DNA of 64,000 nt, taken from assembly GCF_008107635.1 (NCBI RefSeq), contig NZ_SDGZ01000014.1, positions 1-64,000 of the forward strand, in the 5' to 3' direction. The translations under genes and the position numbers were made by a program. Below are positions 7,896-17,023 of the stretch, one piece after another (the first letter of the stretch is position 1; each line of letters opens with the position of its first letter). The notes under the pieces are model-generated. The model was not told the origin of the DNA. It saw only the letters and a program-made list of their open reading frames with translations, and made no database searches. Origin of the DNA: Weissella muntiaci (GTDB lineage Bacteria > Bacillota > Bacilli > Lactobacillales > Lactobacillaceae).

Positions 7896-9311
7896 TTAAC
7901 CAAAACCAGCTGTCGCATCAGGTCGATAATCAATACTAGAAAATTTATTATAAGACTTAACAAATAATAGGCGCGCCGTGCCACGTGCTCCACGTCGATT
8001 CTTTTCCAAAATCACTTCAATTTCGCCGACATCAGCGTCTTCACTTTCCCTTGGATCGTTTTGATTATCAGTGTCATTATTATCCCGTTCATAATAATCT
8101 TCACGATACAAGAACGCGACAATATCCGCGTCTTGCTCAATTGATCCAGATTCACGAATATCAGACATGACCGGTCGTTTATCTTGACGTTGTTCAACAC
8201 CACGCGATAGCTGTGATAGCGCAATTACTGGTGCGTTCAGCTCCATTGCCATCTTTTTGATTGCACGGGAGATTGCCGAAACTTCCTGTTGGCGACTTTC
8301 GGATCCTGAACCTTCAATCAATTGCAAATAATCAATGATGACCATCCCCAACTGACCCTCTTGCTTCTCCAACCGGCGAAGTTTTGAGCGAATCTCGGTT
8401 ACTTTAATTCCCGGCGTGTCATCAATAAAGATCTTTGTGTTTGCTAATGACCCCATCGCAATGGTCAGTTGTTGCCACTCATTGTCGTCCAATTCACCTG
8501 TTCGCATATGTTGCGAGTTAATGTTACCCGTTGATGCTAACATTCGATTTACTAAATCAGTGTCACCCATTTCCAAACTGAAGATCACCACTGGTAAAGC
8601 GGGATTATTAATCGCCACATTTCTAGCAATATTCAAGACAAACGCGGTTTTACCAACAGCTGGTCGTGCAGCCACGATGATCATCTCGCCACCACCGAAA
8701 CCAGTTGTCATGTTGTCTAAAGCCGGATAACCCGACGCAAGACCAGTAATGCTTCCATCGGTTCGCGCGTTCAACTCTAATTGTTCAAAAGAACGATTAA
8801 CAACATCAGCGATTCGCTTAAAATCACCACCGGCACGATTAGTCGTAATGCCATCCAGACCTTGACTGATCTTCGCCAGTGCATCATCAACTGCATCATC
8901 TTCACTGTATGCCGACTGCGTAGCGCCTTGCAATAAATCAATCATCGCACGGCGTTGCGCCTTATCTTTAACAATGTTCGCATAATGCTCAGCATTACCT
9001 GCAATTGGAACTGCCAAAGCTAAATCAATCAAATAAGCTTCGCCACCAGCGTTTTCCAACTGATTCATTGTATTCAACTGGTTAACCAGCGTAACTTGAT
9101 CAATTGGTCGTTGCTGGTCATCTAATGCCAACATCGCCGAGAAAATTACTCGATGAGCGGTTCTAAAAAAATCATTCGGCTGAATAATTGGACTTATCAC
9201 TGCCATTGTGTCTGTTGGATCGGTCGAAATTAGGACGGAACCTAAAACAGATTGCTCTGCAACGTTATCTTGTGGCGCTTGAAGCCCCATTGTTTGCGTT
9301 TCCTCTGCCAT
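7896..9311 (-). CDS. dnaB: Replicative DNA helicase DnaB (DnaC in Bacillus)
   Basis: Hexameric ATPase that unwinds the replication fork. The N-terminal primase-interacting domain (about residues 10-110, PQDNVAEQSVLGSVL) is followed by a linker and the RecA-like domain, with Walker A ARPAVGKTAF (about residue 210), Walker B MVIIDYLQLIEG and the family motif SQLSRGVEQRQDKRP. Length 471 matches the family. AGGAGGG precedes the ATG. It is the last gene of gdpP-rplI-dnaB, an order kept across Firmicutes, but a terminator hairpin lies between rplI and dnaB, so dnaB probably depends on read-through or on an extra promoter. Confidence 0.97.
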   Translation of the reverse strand: MAEETQTMGLQAPQDNVAEQSVLGSVLISTDPTDTMAVISPIIQPNDFFRTAHRVIFSAMLALDDQQRPIDQVTLVNQLNTMNQLENAGGEAYLIDLALAVPIAGNAEHYANIVKDKAQRRAMIDLLQGATQSAYSEDDAVDDALAKISQGLDGITTNRAGGDFKRIADVVNRSFEQLELNARTDGSITGLASGYPALDNMTTGFGGGEMIIVAARPAVGKTAFVLNIARNVAINNPALPVVIFSLEMGDTDLVNRMLASTGNINSQHMRTGELDDNEWQQLTIAMGSLANTKIFIDDTPGIKVTEIRSKLRRLEKQEGQLGMVIIDYLQLIEGSGSESRQQEVSAISRAIKKMAMELNAPVIALSQLSRGVEQRQDKRPVMSDIRESGSIEQDADIVAFLYREDYYERDNNDTDNQNDPRESEDADVGEIEVILEKNRRGARGTARLLFVKSYNKFSSIDYRPDATAGFG

Positions 9312-9364
9312 TTAGCATCCCTCCTAATCTTTTTTGTTCTCTGAGAGCTATTCTAAACAAAAAA

Positions 9365-9389
9365 AGTCCTGTGCACAACACACAAGACT
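9365..9389 (-). terminator. Intercistronic terminator between rplI and dnaB
   Basis: On the minus strand AGTCTTGTG pairs with CACAGGACT (one G-U), followed by seven T. It lies 15 nt after rplI and 53 nt before dnaB, so it would lower dnaB relative to rplI. Confidence 0.8.
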
Positions 9390-9404
9390 TTTTATTTTGA
9401 ATTT

Positions 9405-9857
9405 CTATTGCTCATCCGTGTGAATCCGCAATTTTGCTTCAACTTGACGGTGCAATTTGATTGTAACCGTCCGATACCCTAAGGCGCGGATCGGCTCTTT
9501 CATATCCATCTTACGCTTATCAAGCTTCAAACCATACTGCTTTTGTGCTGCTTCAATGACCTGTTTTGAAGAAATCGCCCCAAATAAGCGCCCATCCGTA
9601 CCAGCCTTAGCCTTAAGTTCAATTACTGTACTGTCTTCTTCAATTTTTGCCTTCAGTGCTTGCGCTGCGGCCAATTCTTCAGCTGCTTCACGATCGGCAG
9701 CCTTCTTTTGTCCTTGCATTGCTGAAACATTAGCATTTGTTGCAGGTTCGGCCTTTTTATTCTTAATTAAAAAATTGTTTGCATAGCCATCAGGAACTTC
9801 TTTAACTTCGCCCTTCTTACCACGGCCCTTAACATCTTCCAAAAAAATAACTTTCAT
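9405..9857 (-). CDS. rplI: 50S ribosomal protein L9
   Basis: A 150-residue ribosomal protein at the base of the L1 stalk. The N-terminal domain [20 protein letters not shown] is the unmistakable L9 signature, including the GYANNFLI element. A long charged helix connects to the C-terminal domain ([13 protein letters not shown]...). Length is standard. The start has GGAGG. It follows gdpP by 15 bp and precedes dnaB behind an intercistronic terminator. Confidence 0.98.
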   Translation of the reverse strand: MKVIFLEDVKGRGKKGEVKEVPDGYANNFLIKNKKAEPATNANVSAMQGQKKAADREAAEELAAAQALKAKIEEDSTVIELKAKAGTDGRLFGAISSKQVIEAAQKQYGLKLDKRKMDMKEPIRALGYRTVTIKLHRQVEAKLRIHTDEQ

Positions 9858-9872
9858 CTCTTACGACCTCCA

Positions 9873-11882
9873 CTAATTTTTCTCTTCACTCTGTTCTTCA
9901 ATTTGCTTGATATGATCAATCAACTGTCCAAACACTTCATCAGTCGTCAAATCATTAATCTGCGTTGCAGCATTACTTAGATGACCACCGCCACCCATCG
10001 CTTCCATAACCAATTGAACATTTTGCGCGCCCGTTGAACGTGCAGAAATTCCAACCATATGGTTATCGCGACGCGTAATTACATATGCCGCTTCAACGCC
10101 AATTAATTGCAAAAGTGAATCCGCTGTCTGCGCGGTTACAACTCCATCATAAACAGTATCATCCTCACCAACCACAATTGCAACTGGTCCATGCAACTGA
10201 ACCCGTTCAATCAAATGTGAGCGATCACGATAATCTTCAACCGTTTCTTTTAAGAAGTCTTGGATCAAATCACCGTCGGCACCAACTGATCGCAAATATG
10301 ATGCGGCATCAAAAGTTCGTGTTCCAGCACGCAAGGTAAAGGACTTTGTGTCAATTTGAATTCCTGCCAACATTGCAGAAGCCTCTAAACGTGTCAGGCC
10401 TTCTGTCTTTCTTGGTTGATACTCAAACAACTCCGTCACCAACTCTGCTGTTGACGATGCATACGGCTCGATGTAAGTCAGCAATGAACTCTCTGGGAAT
10501 TCCTCACCACGACGATGATGGTCGATAATTACCAAACGATCTTTTAACTGCTCATAAAGCGCTTGATCTTCACTTAACGACGGCTTCGAATGGTCCACTA
10601 AGATTAGCAGAGACTTCTCAGTCGCCCGATTGCGGACCTCGCCTGGTGTTGCAACAACATCATCACCTTGCTCACTGACAATTTGATTTAGCAACATTTT
10701 AATATCAGTATGTGCCTGTCCTTTATCCTTATAGACAACCCACGCTGGCTTGCCCATCATCATTGACAACCGGCGAATTCCAAGTGCAGCCCCAAATGAA
10801 TCCATGTCAGGTCTAACGTGTCCCATGATGAACACTTGATCAGCTTGGCGAACCAATTCTGCCAAGGCCTGCGAAATCATACGGGCACGTACACGCGTCC
10901 GCTTAACCATTGGGTTCGTGTTTCCACCATAGAAGCGTGCTTGCCCCTGAGCCGGTCTAACAACCACTTGATCGCCTCCACGACCCAAAGCCAAATCCAA
11001 ATTAATTTGAGCGTTGCTAGCTAACTGGGCGATGTCTGTCTCATCGTAAGCAATTCCAACTGACAATGATAACGGTGTATTCTGCGCCGAAGTAGTCTCA
11101 CGAATGGTGTTTAAGACATCAAATTTATCGCTTTCCGCCGAACGCAAACTACCACGATAGCCAATTAACAGATATCGAACCGACGTTAAACGTCGTACAT
11201 AAATATTATGTGCTTCCATCCAGTCCGAAAGTGTTCGCGTAACATATGACCGTAATGAAGAAGAATCTGCATCAGCCATCCCCTCCGTCACTTCATCAAA
11301 GTTATCAATTGAGACTTGTCCCAAGAACAAACGATGACTTTCATAATTAGATTGAACTTGGGCACTCTTAGTCGCATCCATCAAATAAATGACACCCAAC
11401 TCAGGTTGGACTTGGACATCAAAAACCCGATGTAACCAATTCAACCGTGTAACCTGGCTTTCTTCGTCATACCAATTCTTAACTAGTACAGCCAAATTGG
11501 TATTAACTTCGCCAAGTTCCTTATTAATAATAATTTCATCACCGAGGATTCCCTGAATAAAAGGATTAACCCATTCAATCACGCCGTGCTCGTTGTACAA
11601 AATAACCGCAATCGGCATTTGAACAACTGCTTCTTGCTCGGCACGATTAATTCTCGTTGTTAAACTACGAATATAGCTAGCAGTATCTTCACCAATACCA
11701 CGCAAAGTTTTAAAAATAACAATTAACGCTACAACTACTAATAGCACCCAAACGGTACCGATTATCCAATGCACTGAAAAAGCCACAATCGTTCCGATAA
11801 CGGCCATCAAAGACACTAAAATTGCAACACCGGCTAATTGTTTATTTCTAAACATTGCGGAGAAGGAATTCTTACCTTCCAT
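9873..11882 (-). CDS. gdpP: Cyclic-di-AMP phosphodiesterase GdpP
   Basis: A 669-residue membrane enzyme that hydrolyses c-di-AMP to pApA, tuning potassium/osmotic homeostasis and wall-stress tolerance. Two N-terminal membrane helices (about 12-55) are followed by a PAS-like domain (about 80-145, VILYNEHGVIEWVNPFI), a degenerate GGDEF domain (about 175-300, LSVGIAYDE...LALGRGGDQVVVR), then DHH (MGHVRPDMDSFGA and VIIDHHRRG) and DHHA1 (GGGGHLSNAA). All metal-binding motifs of the DHH/DHHA1 module are present. Order gdpP-rplI-dnaB is the Firmicutes standard. Confidence 0.96.
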   Translation of the reverse strand: MEGKNSFSAMFRNKQLAGVAILVSLMAVIGTIVAFSVHWIIGTVWVLLVVVALIVIFKTLRGIGEDTASYIRSLTTRINRAEQEAVVQMPIAVILYNEHGVIEWVNPFIQGILGDEIIINKELGEVNTNLAVLVKNWYDEESQVTRLNWLHRVFDVQVQPELGVIYLMDATKSAQVQSNYESHRLFLGQVSIDNFDEVTEGMADADSSSLRSYVTRTLSDWMEAHNIYVRRLTSVRYLLIGYRGSLRSAESDKFDVLNTIRETTSAQNTPLSLSVGIAYDETDIAQLASNAQINLDLALGRGGDQVVVRPAQGQARFYGGNTNPMVKRTRVRARMISQALAELVRQADQVFIMGHVRPDMDSFGAALGIRRLSMMMGKPAWVVYKDKGQAHTDIKMLLNQIVSEQGDDVVATPGEVRNRATEKSLLILVDHSKPSLSEDQALYEQLKDRLVIIDHHRRGEEFPESSLLTYIEPYASSTAELVTELFEYQPRKTEGLTRLEASAMLAGIQIDTKSFTLRAGTRTFDAASYLRSVGADGDLIQDFLKETVEDYRDRSHLIERVQLHGPVAIVVGEDDTVYDGVVTAQTADSLLQLIGVEAAYVITRRDNHMVGISARSTGAQNVQLVMEAMGGGGHLSNAATQINDLTTDEVFGQLIDHIKQIEEQSEEKN

Positions 11883-11983
11883 GCAGCCACCTACTCTCCA
11901 ATAATTTATATTCTGGTCTATTATAGCATGAATCCAAAAAACTCTCTTAACCTCATGGTTGGCATTGCATTTATCATAAATAA

Positions 11984-12015
11984 AACAGCTGAAACAAATA
12001 TCTATTTCAGCTGTT
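11984..12015 (-). terminator. Terminator of the guanylate-kinase-like cassette
   Basis: Perfect 11-bp stem AACAGCTGAAA/TTTCAGCTGTT just past the stop of the 266-aa gene, followed on the minus strand by TTTATTT. Confidence 0.85.
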
Positions 12016-12025
12016 ATTTAAAATA

Positions 12026-12826
12026 TTATTTTGAGGTTGCTTTAGCCTTATATGCTAATTCAACATGCAAACTATATGGCAACTTCGCCTCTGTCAGACC
12101 AGCTCGACCGCGCACATGCGCTTGGCCACCCTTGATAACTGCCGTTGCGATAAATAAATCATTTTCCTTCAACGCTGCTGCAATTGGCATCAAGCCTACT
12201 GTCATCACTCGGCCTAAACGCTTGGCGAACATCTCATTAATCCCACCATAGAGTGCCATACCACCACGCTCAGCTTGCAAGCGCGAATATGGCAATGGCG
12301 TTCCGGGATGATTGGCATACACTGCACTTTCAGTATTCAAGTATGCTAATTGTTCCTGTTCTGTCAGTCCACCAAAATCGGTTTGAACGACCCCATTAGC
12401 AACCAGCTGCTCTGCAACTCGTTCAATCTCCGCCTGCATATCGTCATCCGAGACAATTGTTGCTGGCAAAACATCTTTTTTATTGTAGATACCATTCGCT
12501 GGCACGAAGGCACCCCGATTGGTCCGCTGTTCCTTAACTTCTTGCGTTCCAATGTACTTCTCAATTTTTGGCGAGATATCCCATTTAACAGTCTTGTTAG
12601 TGAAATAATAAATTACATTTAGAATCGAGAAATATAAAATAACCAGAAAAGCGAGTAGTAGAAGACTGGCTCGCAAATAGGCCGTGTTTCCCAGAAACTT
12701 ACTCGCCAAATACAGCAGATAGAAATTTCCAAAGAAAGCCAGGATAGTATAAACTTTTCCTTTCCAGCGTGTATTAACATTGAAAAAACCTAAATAATGA
12801 TTCAGCAAATCCAGAATTGTAAGCAT
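12026..12826 (-). CDS. Two-TM membrane protein of unknown function (266 aa)
   Basis: I recall similar sequences in other lactobacilli but know no function. The protein starts with a short amphipathic stretch (LTILDLLNHYLGFFNVN), then two membrane helices (about residues 27-48 and 53-75), then a cytosolic domain of about 190 residues with a segment YGGINEMFAKRLGRVMTVGLMPIA. AGGAGG precedes the start. It is third in a tight minus-strand cluster: guanylate-kinase-like (9-bp gap), Ser-rich membrane protein (14-bp gap), this gene, terminator. The tight packing suggests a shared envelope-related role, but that is inference. Confidence 0.75.
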   Translation of the reverse strand: MLTILDLLNHYLGFFNVNTRWKGKVYTILAFFGNFYLLYLASKFLGNTAYLRASLLLLAFLVILYFSILNVIYYFTNKTVKWDISPKIEKYIGTQEVKEQRTNRGAFVPANGIYNKKDVLPATIVSDDDMQAEIERVAEQLVANGVVQTDFGGLTEQEQLAYLNTESAVYANHPGTPLPYSRLQAERGGMALYGGINEMFAKRLGRVMTVGLMPIAAALKENDLFIATAVIKGGQAHVRGRAGLTEAKLPYSLHVELAYKAKATSK

Positions 12827-12840
12827 TACGATCCTCCTTT

Positions 12841-13230
12841 CTAGTTAGTCCCTGATGCACTTGATGATGATGCCGGTGTATTAACGCTACTAGAACCTGA
12901 CGAGCTAGTGCTATCTGAAGCACTAGTATTGTCAGCTGAACTGGAACTCGAACTACCAGACCGATTCACATCAGTGCTTGATGAACTGGAGCTCACTGAT
13001 GTAGAATTCTCCGAATCACTCCTAGAGGTACTCGTTGCTTGACTTTGCGAGCTTTGACTAGAGGAACGCATAGAACTTGTGCTTACCGAACTAATTGATG
13101 ATGACTGATTCTTTGAGCCACCGTTGCTTGTTCCAGTTGAAACATTAACAATTGCATTTGCTGCACTTAACGCTAAAATAATCGATACCAATGCCACTGG
13201 TGTAATAATTGGTGGTGTTCGATATGCCAT
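12841..13230 (-). CDS. Ser/Thr-rich single-TM protein (129 aa)
   Basis: A low-complexity protein. Residues about 7-29 form one hydrophobic helix (ITPVALVSIILALSAANAIV). The rest, about 100 residues, is mostly Ser with Thr, Asn, Asp and Gly. There is no LPxTG signal, so the tail is probably an extracellular, membrane-tethered linker, perhaps glycosylated. A good AGGAGGGG supports translation and the gene is embedded between two intact genes with gaps of 9 and 14 bp, so it is likely real despite the composition. Function unknown. Confidence 0.7.
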   Translation of the reverse strand: MAYRTPPIITPVALVSIILALSAANAIVNVSTGTSNGGSKNQSSSISSVSTSSMRSSSQSSQSQATSTSRSDSENSTSVSSSSSSTDVNRSGSSSSSSADNTSASDSTSSSGSSSVNTPASSSSASGTN

Positions 13231-13239
13231 AATCCCCTC

Positions 13240-13806
13240 CTATTCTTCAACTTCAATCTTTGCCTGCACAATTTCATTAATCCGATCGCGAGTTGCTTCC
13301 CAATCATCGTTCACAATGATCGTCGCCTTACCTTGTAATTCAACCGGTAAAACATTGTCCCGTTGAAATTCGGACGAGGCTAGTCGTTGTTTCATCTCAT
13401 CGACGTTATCCCCGCGACGTTCCAAACGATGCATCAATTCATTGGGTTGACTCACCGTTAGATAAATAATTACCGCCTCACTACCTAACGCATCTGCATA
13501 AGTTACCGCGCCTGCAGTATCTAAGACAATCGTAATTAATGGGTTTTTCTCCCATGCCCGCTCGAGCCCTTCCCAAGACGAACCATATTGCTGTCCATCA
13601 TAGGTTACGGTCTCTAAGTAATGATTATGTTGAAAGCTTTCCGTACTTTCAAAGTAGTAATCCACTTGATCCATTTCGCCGTCACGTGGCAACCGCGTGG
13701 TATGTGTAATTACCCGTGGCATCTCATAAAAATCTTGTAGATAATTGGCAACAGTTGTCTTCCCTGTACCAGTATTACCAGTTAAAACAAAAACTTTCCG
13801 TTTCAT
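13240..13806 (-). CDS. Guanylate-kinase-like P-loop protein
   Basis: A 188-residue kinase of the guanylate kinase family. P-loop GNTGTGKTTV (canonical Gmk has GPSGVGKGT), nucleobase-binding segment HTTRLPRDGEMDQVDYYF and YGSSWEGLERAW fit the GMP-binding subdomain; the lid shows HRLERRGD. The departures from canonical Gmk suggest a paralogue rather than the housekeeping enzyme, which I would expect elsewhere in the genome. The start at MKRKVF follows GGGATGG; an upstream in-frame codon seven residues earlier is less likely. First gene of a three-gene cluster with the Ser-rich and two-TM proteins. Confidence 0.8.
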   Translation of the reverse strand: MKRKVFVLTGNTGTGKTTVANYLQDFYEMPRVITHTTRLPRDGEMDQVDYYFESTESFQHNHYLETVTYDGQQYGSSWEGLERAWEKNPLITIVLDTAGAVTYADALGSEAVIIYLTVSQPNELMHRLERRGDNVDEMKQRLASSEFQRDNVLPVELQGKATIIVNDDWEATRDRINEIVQAKIEVEE

Positions 13807-14012
13807 TATTAAACCATCCCATAACAATTACTCAGCAAACTTACCGGGTAACTGTGTCGTATCCTTATATTTCGATCAATTTAGTTCTTTTCGAATTGGT
13901 TAACTCAACATTAGCGCTAATTCTTTTTGAATTTGGTAAAGAACCTGATATTGAATATACTACCACAGCTAAGGATGTGTCATTCAGCTAATTTTGCTAC
14001 GAAACGGCTGTA

Positions 14013-14771
14013 TTATGAGACCACCCAATCTGTCATAAATAATTTAGTGATTTCGCCCGAATAGAATGTCCGCACTTGATGGTCTAAATCAACTACTAAA
14101 CCACCCTGGTCGTTGATTGCCAACACAACACCTCGCAAAACCGTACGATCGACCAATAGTTCGACTTGCGCGCCAATTACTAATGATCTTGAGCGGTATC
14201 GCTTTAATACATCGACTGGATCTAGTGAAAAGTATTTAATAGTTTTCAAAATCAAGGCGCTTGTCAACTGCTCGAAGTCAAAAGACTCTGCTTGAAAAAG
14301 GGATCCAACTTTTTTTCTTAACTCAGCGGGGTAACGATCCGCCAATAGATTTATCCCAATTCCGATTATTAGAAAATCCGCCTGTTGTTCAACTAAAATC
14401 CCTGCTACCTTGCGCTGTTGATAATACAGGTCATTAACCCATTTAATTCCAACTTCGATCTTGAGTTGCTCTGATAATCCTTCTGCAATCATCGTTGCAA
14501 TTCCCGTGGTAATCAAACCGGCATTAACTGTCTGAATGTCGATTTCTTTAACCACCGTCAGATAAAGCCCTTTAGCGTTAGGCGAATAAAAATTACGCCC
14601 ATATCGCCCATAACCAGCCGTTTGTTCATTAGCAATCAATGCAGTTGTGCGTCTAATCGCACCTGCTTCAACTAAGCGTTTCGCTGCCGCATTTGTCGAA
14701 TCAATCGTTTCAAAAGTTAATAAATCAATATTATCCTCAGCCAATAAATCCGTAATCCGTTCACTCTGCAT
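14013..14771 (-). CDS. birA: Biotin-[acetyl-CoA-carboxylase] ligase, short form without HTH
   Basis: A 252-residue biotin protein ligase that activates biotin to biotinyl-AMP and transfers it to a carboxylase Lys. The central catalytic motif is seen as GYGRYGRNFYSP (family GRGRRGRxWxSP), with KWVNDLYY containing the key Lys and VAGILVEQQ after it. The usual N-terminal DNA-binding domain of bifunctional BirA is absent: the catalytic domain starts almost at once (FETIDSTNAAAKRLVE). So it should be a monofunctional ligase, not a repressor. There is no clear Shine-Dalgarno; it starts 8 bp after the DUF1002 gene and may be translationally coupled to it. Confidence 0.9.
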   Translation of the reverse strand: MQSERITDLLAEDNIDLLTFETIDSTNAAAKRLVEAGAIRRTTALIANEQTAGYGRYGRNFYSPNAKGLYLTVVKEIDIQTVNAGLITTGIATMIAEGLSEQLKIEVGIKWVNDLYYQQRKVAGILVEQQADFLIIGIGINLLADRYPAELRKKVGSLFQAESFDFEQLTSALILKTIKYFSLDPVDVLKRYRSRSLVIGAQVELLVDRTVLRGVVLAINDQGGLVVDLDHQVRTFYSGEITKLFMTDWVVS

Positions 14772-14779
14772 ATTTCAGT

Positions 14780-15814
14780 CTAGCCAAAGATACTCTGGAA
14801 CCAACTAACTACCGGGTTCCAAATATTCGTAATAAACCAATTTGCCGCCTGCTTAACATCGGCAGAGTTGGCAAAGTCCTTTGCTTGCGCCATTACATTT
14901 CCCACTGAACTGCTCAATCGTCCGGCCAAATCTTTCGCCTGCGTCACAAAGGCTGATGAATTCGAAATAGGTGCATCCGCAACGTCCTTCAAAGCTGTTG
15001 CAATGTTTTGCACTTGTGTTGAAGAAGTTTCATCTGCGATCCCTTGCTTATTTAAATTAATATTTAACTGATTAACAATTATGTTAATCGTGATTGTTTG
15101 ACCGTCCTGCTTTTTTTGAGCAACTTCGCCGGCGGTCTTTGTAACTGCTGAGGTCAATTTACCAGCATAACTACTATCACCTGAATTGGCGTTAATCGCG
15201 TCTTGAGTTGCGTTCATCACATTATTTGCCGCCTCAGTGTTAGCTGAGTCCAATGTTGCACCATCTGCTTCCAAGGCCTTATAAACTCCAGCCAAGGCTG
15301 CCTCACCAGAAACTGCTTGATTTGCCGAAACGGTAATAATTACATCCTTAACCCCGGCCATCGTTGCCGCCATCGAATACTGCTGTGATGTCACCTGGCT
15401 AATATTATTTTTACCATTGAAATCTTTAATATTTACTAAAATACCACTACCAGGTTCTGCCGGCGCAACAGCCACCGATGAAATCATCGCTGAATCCGCA
15501 ACACCACTTAACCCCAAATATTGTTGGGCGTCAGCTCCTGTCGTTGTCAATTGTTCATAGTTATCTGTCACACCTAAAATTGTCTTCAAAGTACTCTGCT
15601 GAGAAGCGCCGGCACCATAGACAACATATGATTTTGATAGGTTGTGAATTTGCGTAGCACTTGAAGAAGCCGCACTACTGTCGCTACTTGCCGTACTAGT
15701 AGAATCTGCAAAGGCGGTCGTAATCATCGACCCACTAATTGTAACCACAGTTGATACAGCTGTTGTCAAACTAGCTGCAATTAAAACACTTGCAATCAAA
15801 TTTTTACTTTTCAT
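14780..15814 (-). CDS. Secreted DUF1002 protein
   Basis: A 344-residue exported protein. The signal peptide spans about residues 1-36 (MKSKN, hydrophobic core, TTAFADS). A Ser/Ala linker is followed by the DUF1002 domain (YpuA-like in Bacillus): YVVYGAGASQQSTLKTILGV, then ITVSANQAVSGEAALAGVYKA and a helical C-terminal part. The C-terminus ends in an aromatic cluster (WFITNIWNPVVSWFQSIFG) that may associate with the membrane. Function of DUF1002 is unknown. GGAGG supports the start. It overlaps the birA operon by position (8-bp gap), with the unknown envelope protein gene upstream. Confidence 0.85.
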   Translation of the reverse strand: MKSKNLIASVLIAASLTTAVSTVVTISGSMITTAFADSTSTASSDSSAASSSATQIHNLSKSYVVYGAGASQQSTLKTILGVTDNYEQLTTTGADAQQYLGLSGVADSAMISSVAVAPAEPGSGILVNIKDFNGKNNISQVTSQQYSMAATMAGVKDVIITVSANQAVSGEAALAGVYKALEADGATLDSANTEAANNVMNATQDAINANSGDSSYAGKLTSAVTKTAGEVAQKKQDGQTITINIIVNQLNINLNKQGIADETSSTQVQNIATALKDVADAPISNSSAFVTQAKDLAGRLSSSVGNVMAQAKDFANSADVKQAANWFITNIWNPVVSWFQSIFG

Positions 15815-15850
15815 TTTAAGCTTCCTCCGCTATTTATTTCATTATAAAGA

Positions 15851-15890
15851 ATGGGAGCTAAGGTTGCCATAAACAAACCCTAACTCCCAT
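15851..15890 (-). terminator. Terminator-like hairpin after the Thr/Ser-rich envelope gene
   Basis: ATGGGAG/CTCCCAT with inner GGTT/AACC pairing, directly beyond the stop at 15897. The T-run is weak (TTCTTTATAAT), so some read-through into the DUF1002-birA pair is possible. Confidence 0.6.
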
Positions 15891-15896
15891 ATTTTC

Positions 15897-16673
15897 TTAA
15901 ATTTGTGCCTCAAGCCTATTTTGCCGATATGATATTACAAACATCATCACACTCCAACTCGCCAAAGCCAAAATGGCCAAGGCAATCATCATTGGGTTCC
16001 AATCTATCCGATAAATATCAGAATTTGGTAGCATATCTGCTAAGTTATGTGCCTTAACATAAGTTTTCTTCGTTGCCGTATGTTTACTAGCGATAGTTGT
16101 CACATTATCTTGCACCGTGTTCGCGCTTGTCGGTGTTTGCAACAAAGATTGTGTTGTATCACGATTTGCGATTGTTCCACTTGTGGACGTTGCAACTGGC
16201 TGAGCAACCGTCAACGTTGTTGTGTTTTGCGTACTATCCATGATCGCCGATTGACTACCAGTGGTTGCTTGATCATTGGCAACACTGACTGTCGTCGTAC
16301 TGTTCAAATCCGAATTTGATTGACTAGTTTGCCCAGTATTGTTATTCGCCAAATTGGGATTCGATGTTGAATTCGAGCCAGCATTCGTGCCTTCATCTGT
16401 CACCGTTGTACTTTCATCCACTGGATGACTTGGCTGACCTTCACTAGTACCCTGACTACCTTTACCTGGATCAACCACTATGTTGGATTGACCATCTTGA
16501 TTACCATTTACAGTTCCCGAATTAACGCTTGCACCACCATTAGCAGTTACCACACTACTAATCATACTTTGTGGATTACTACTCACATTACTATCGGCGT
16601 GTCCTGTAGAAAAGCTAAAAATTCCTACAGCTACGCTCAGCAATAGCAAGCCACTTTTATTTAGATTAACCAT
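15897..16673 (-). CDS. Exported Ser/Thr/Asn-rich protein with C-terminal membrane anchor
   Basis: A 258-residue low-complexity envelope protein of unknown function. Signal peptide about residues 1-26 (MVNLNKSGLLLLSV...GHADS). Residues about 27-205 are rich in Ser, Thr, Asn, Gln and Gly without a recognisable fold. The C-terminus has the layout of a wall-sorting signal: LPNSD, a stretch with a membrane helix (PMMIALAILALASWSVMMFVI) and a basic tail (SYRQNRLEAQI). LPNSD is not a canonical LPxTG; the protein may simply be membrane anchored. AGGAG precedes the start. Confidence 0.72.
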   Translation of the reverse strand: MVNLNKSGLLLLSVAVGIFSFSTGHADSNVSSNPQSMISSVVTANGGASVNSGTVNGNQDGQSNIVVDPGKGSQGTSEGQPSHPVDESTTVTDEGTNAGSNSTSNPNLANNNTGQTSQSNSDLNSTTTVSVANDQATTGSQSAIMDSTQNTTTLTVAQPVATSTSGTIANRDTTQSLLQTPTSANTVQDNVTTIASKHTATKKTYVKAHNLADMLPNSDIYRIDWNPMMIALAILALASWSVMMFVISYRQNRLEAQI

Positions 16674-16970
16674 AACTCTCCTGCTCCAATGACCGTAACG
16701 ATTTACATATATATTATAAGGTATATCTCAATAAAATCAGCTATTTCTACAGATCTTCGCCGTTTCACCTCTGTAAATACTTTATTAATTCACAAAAAGT
16801 TCATATTCGCCCATTTTAATCTCAATAATTATAATAATTCATACAAATTTACTATATTCTTTCTGGAGGTTATAGAAGTTATCGAACAAATTAATGATTC
16901 TTTAAATACTTATTTGTCAGCGCTTTCACAGACCGGAATTATTGTCGATTCATTTAAAATTAATCAAAAA

Positions 16971-16992
16971 AAGACCAACAGACGTTGGTCTT
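16971..16992 (-). terminator. pepV terminator
   Basis: Stem AAGACCAAC/GTTGGTCTT with a 4-nt loop and seven T on the minus strand, 31 nt beyond the pepV stop. T-rich on the plus side too. Confidence 0.88.
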
Positions 16993-17023
16993 ACTTTTTC
17001 TTGATTAAATTCAGCTAAATATC

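Noticed and set aside
13716-13991. Plus-strand 91-codon frame over the start of the guanylate-kinase-like gene
   Set aside because: Lies antisense to the start of the kinase gene and the gap before birA; no ribosome-binding site and no sensible protein features.
16689-17018. Plus-strand 109-codon frame upstream of pepV terminator
   Set aside because: Start region is AT-rich with no ribosome-binding site and the 3' end runs through the pepV terminator. A GGAGG at 16863 is followed by no usable start codon. Possibly a remnant of a small gene.
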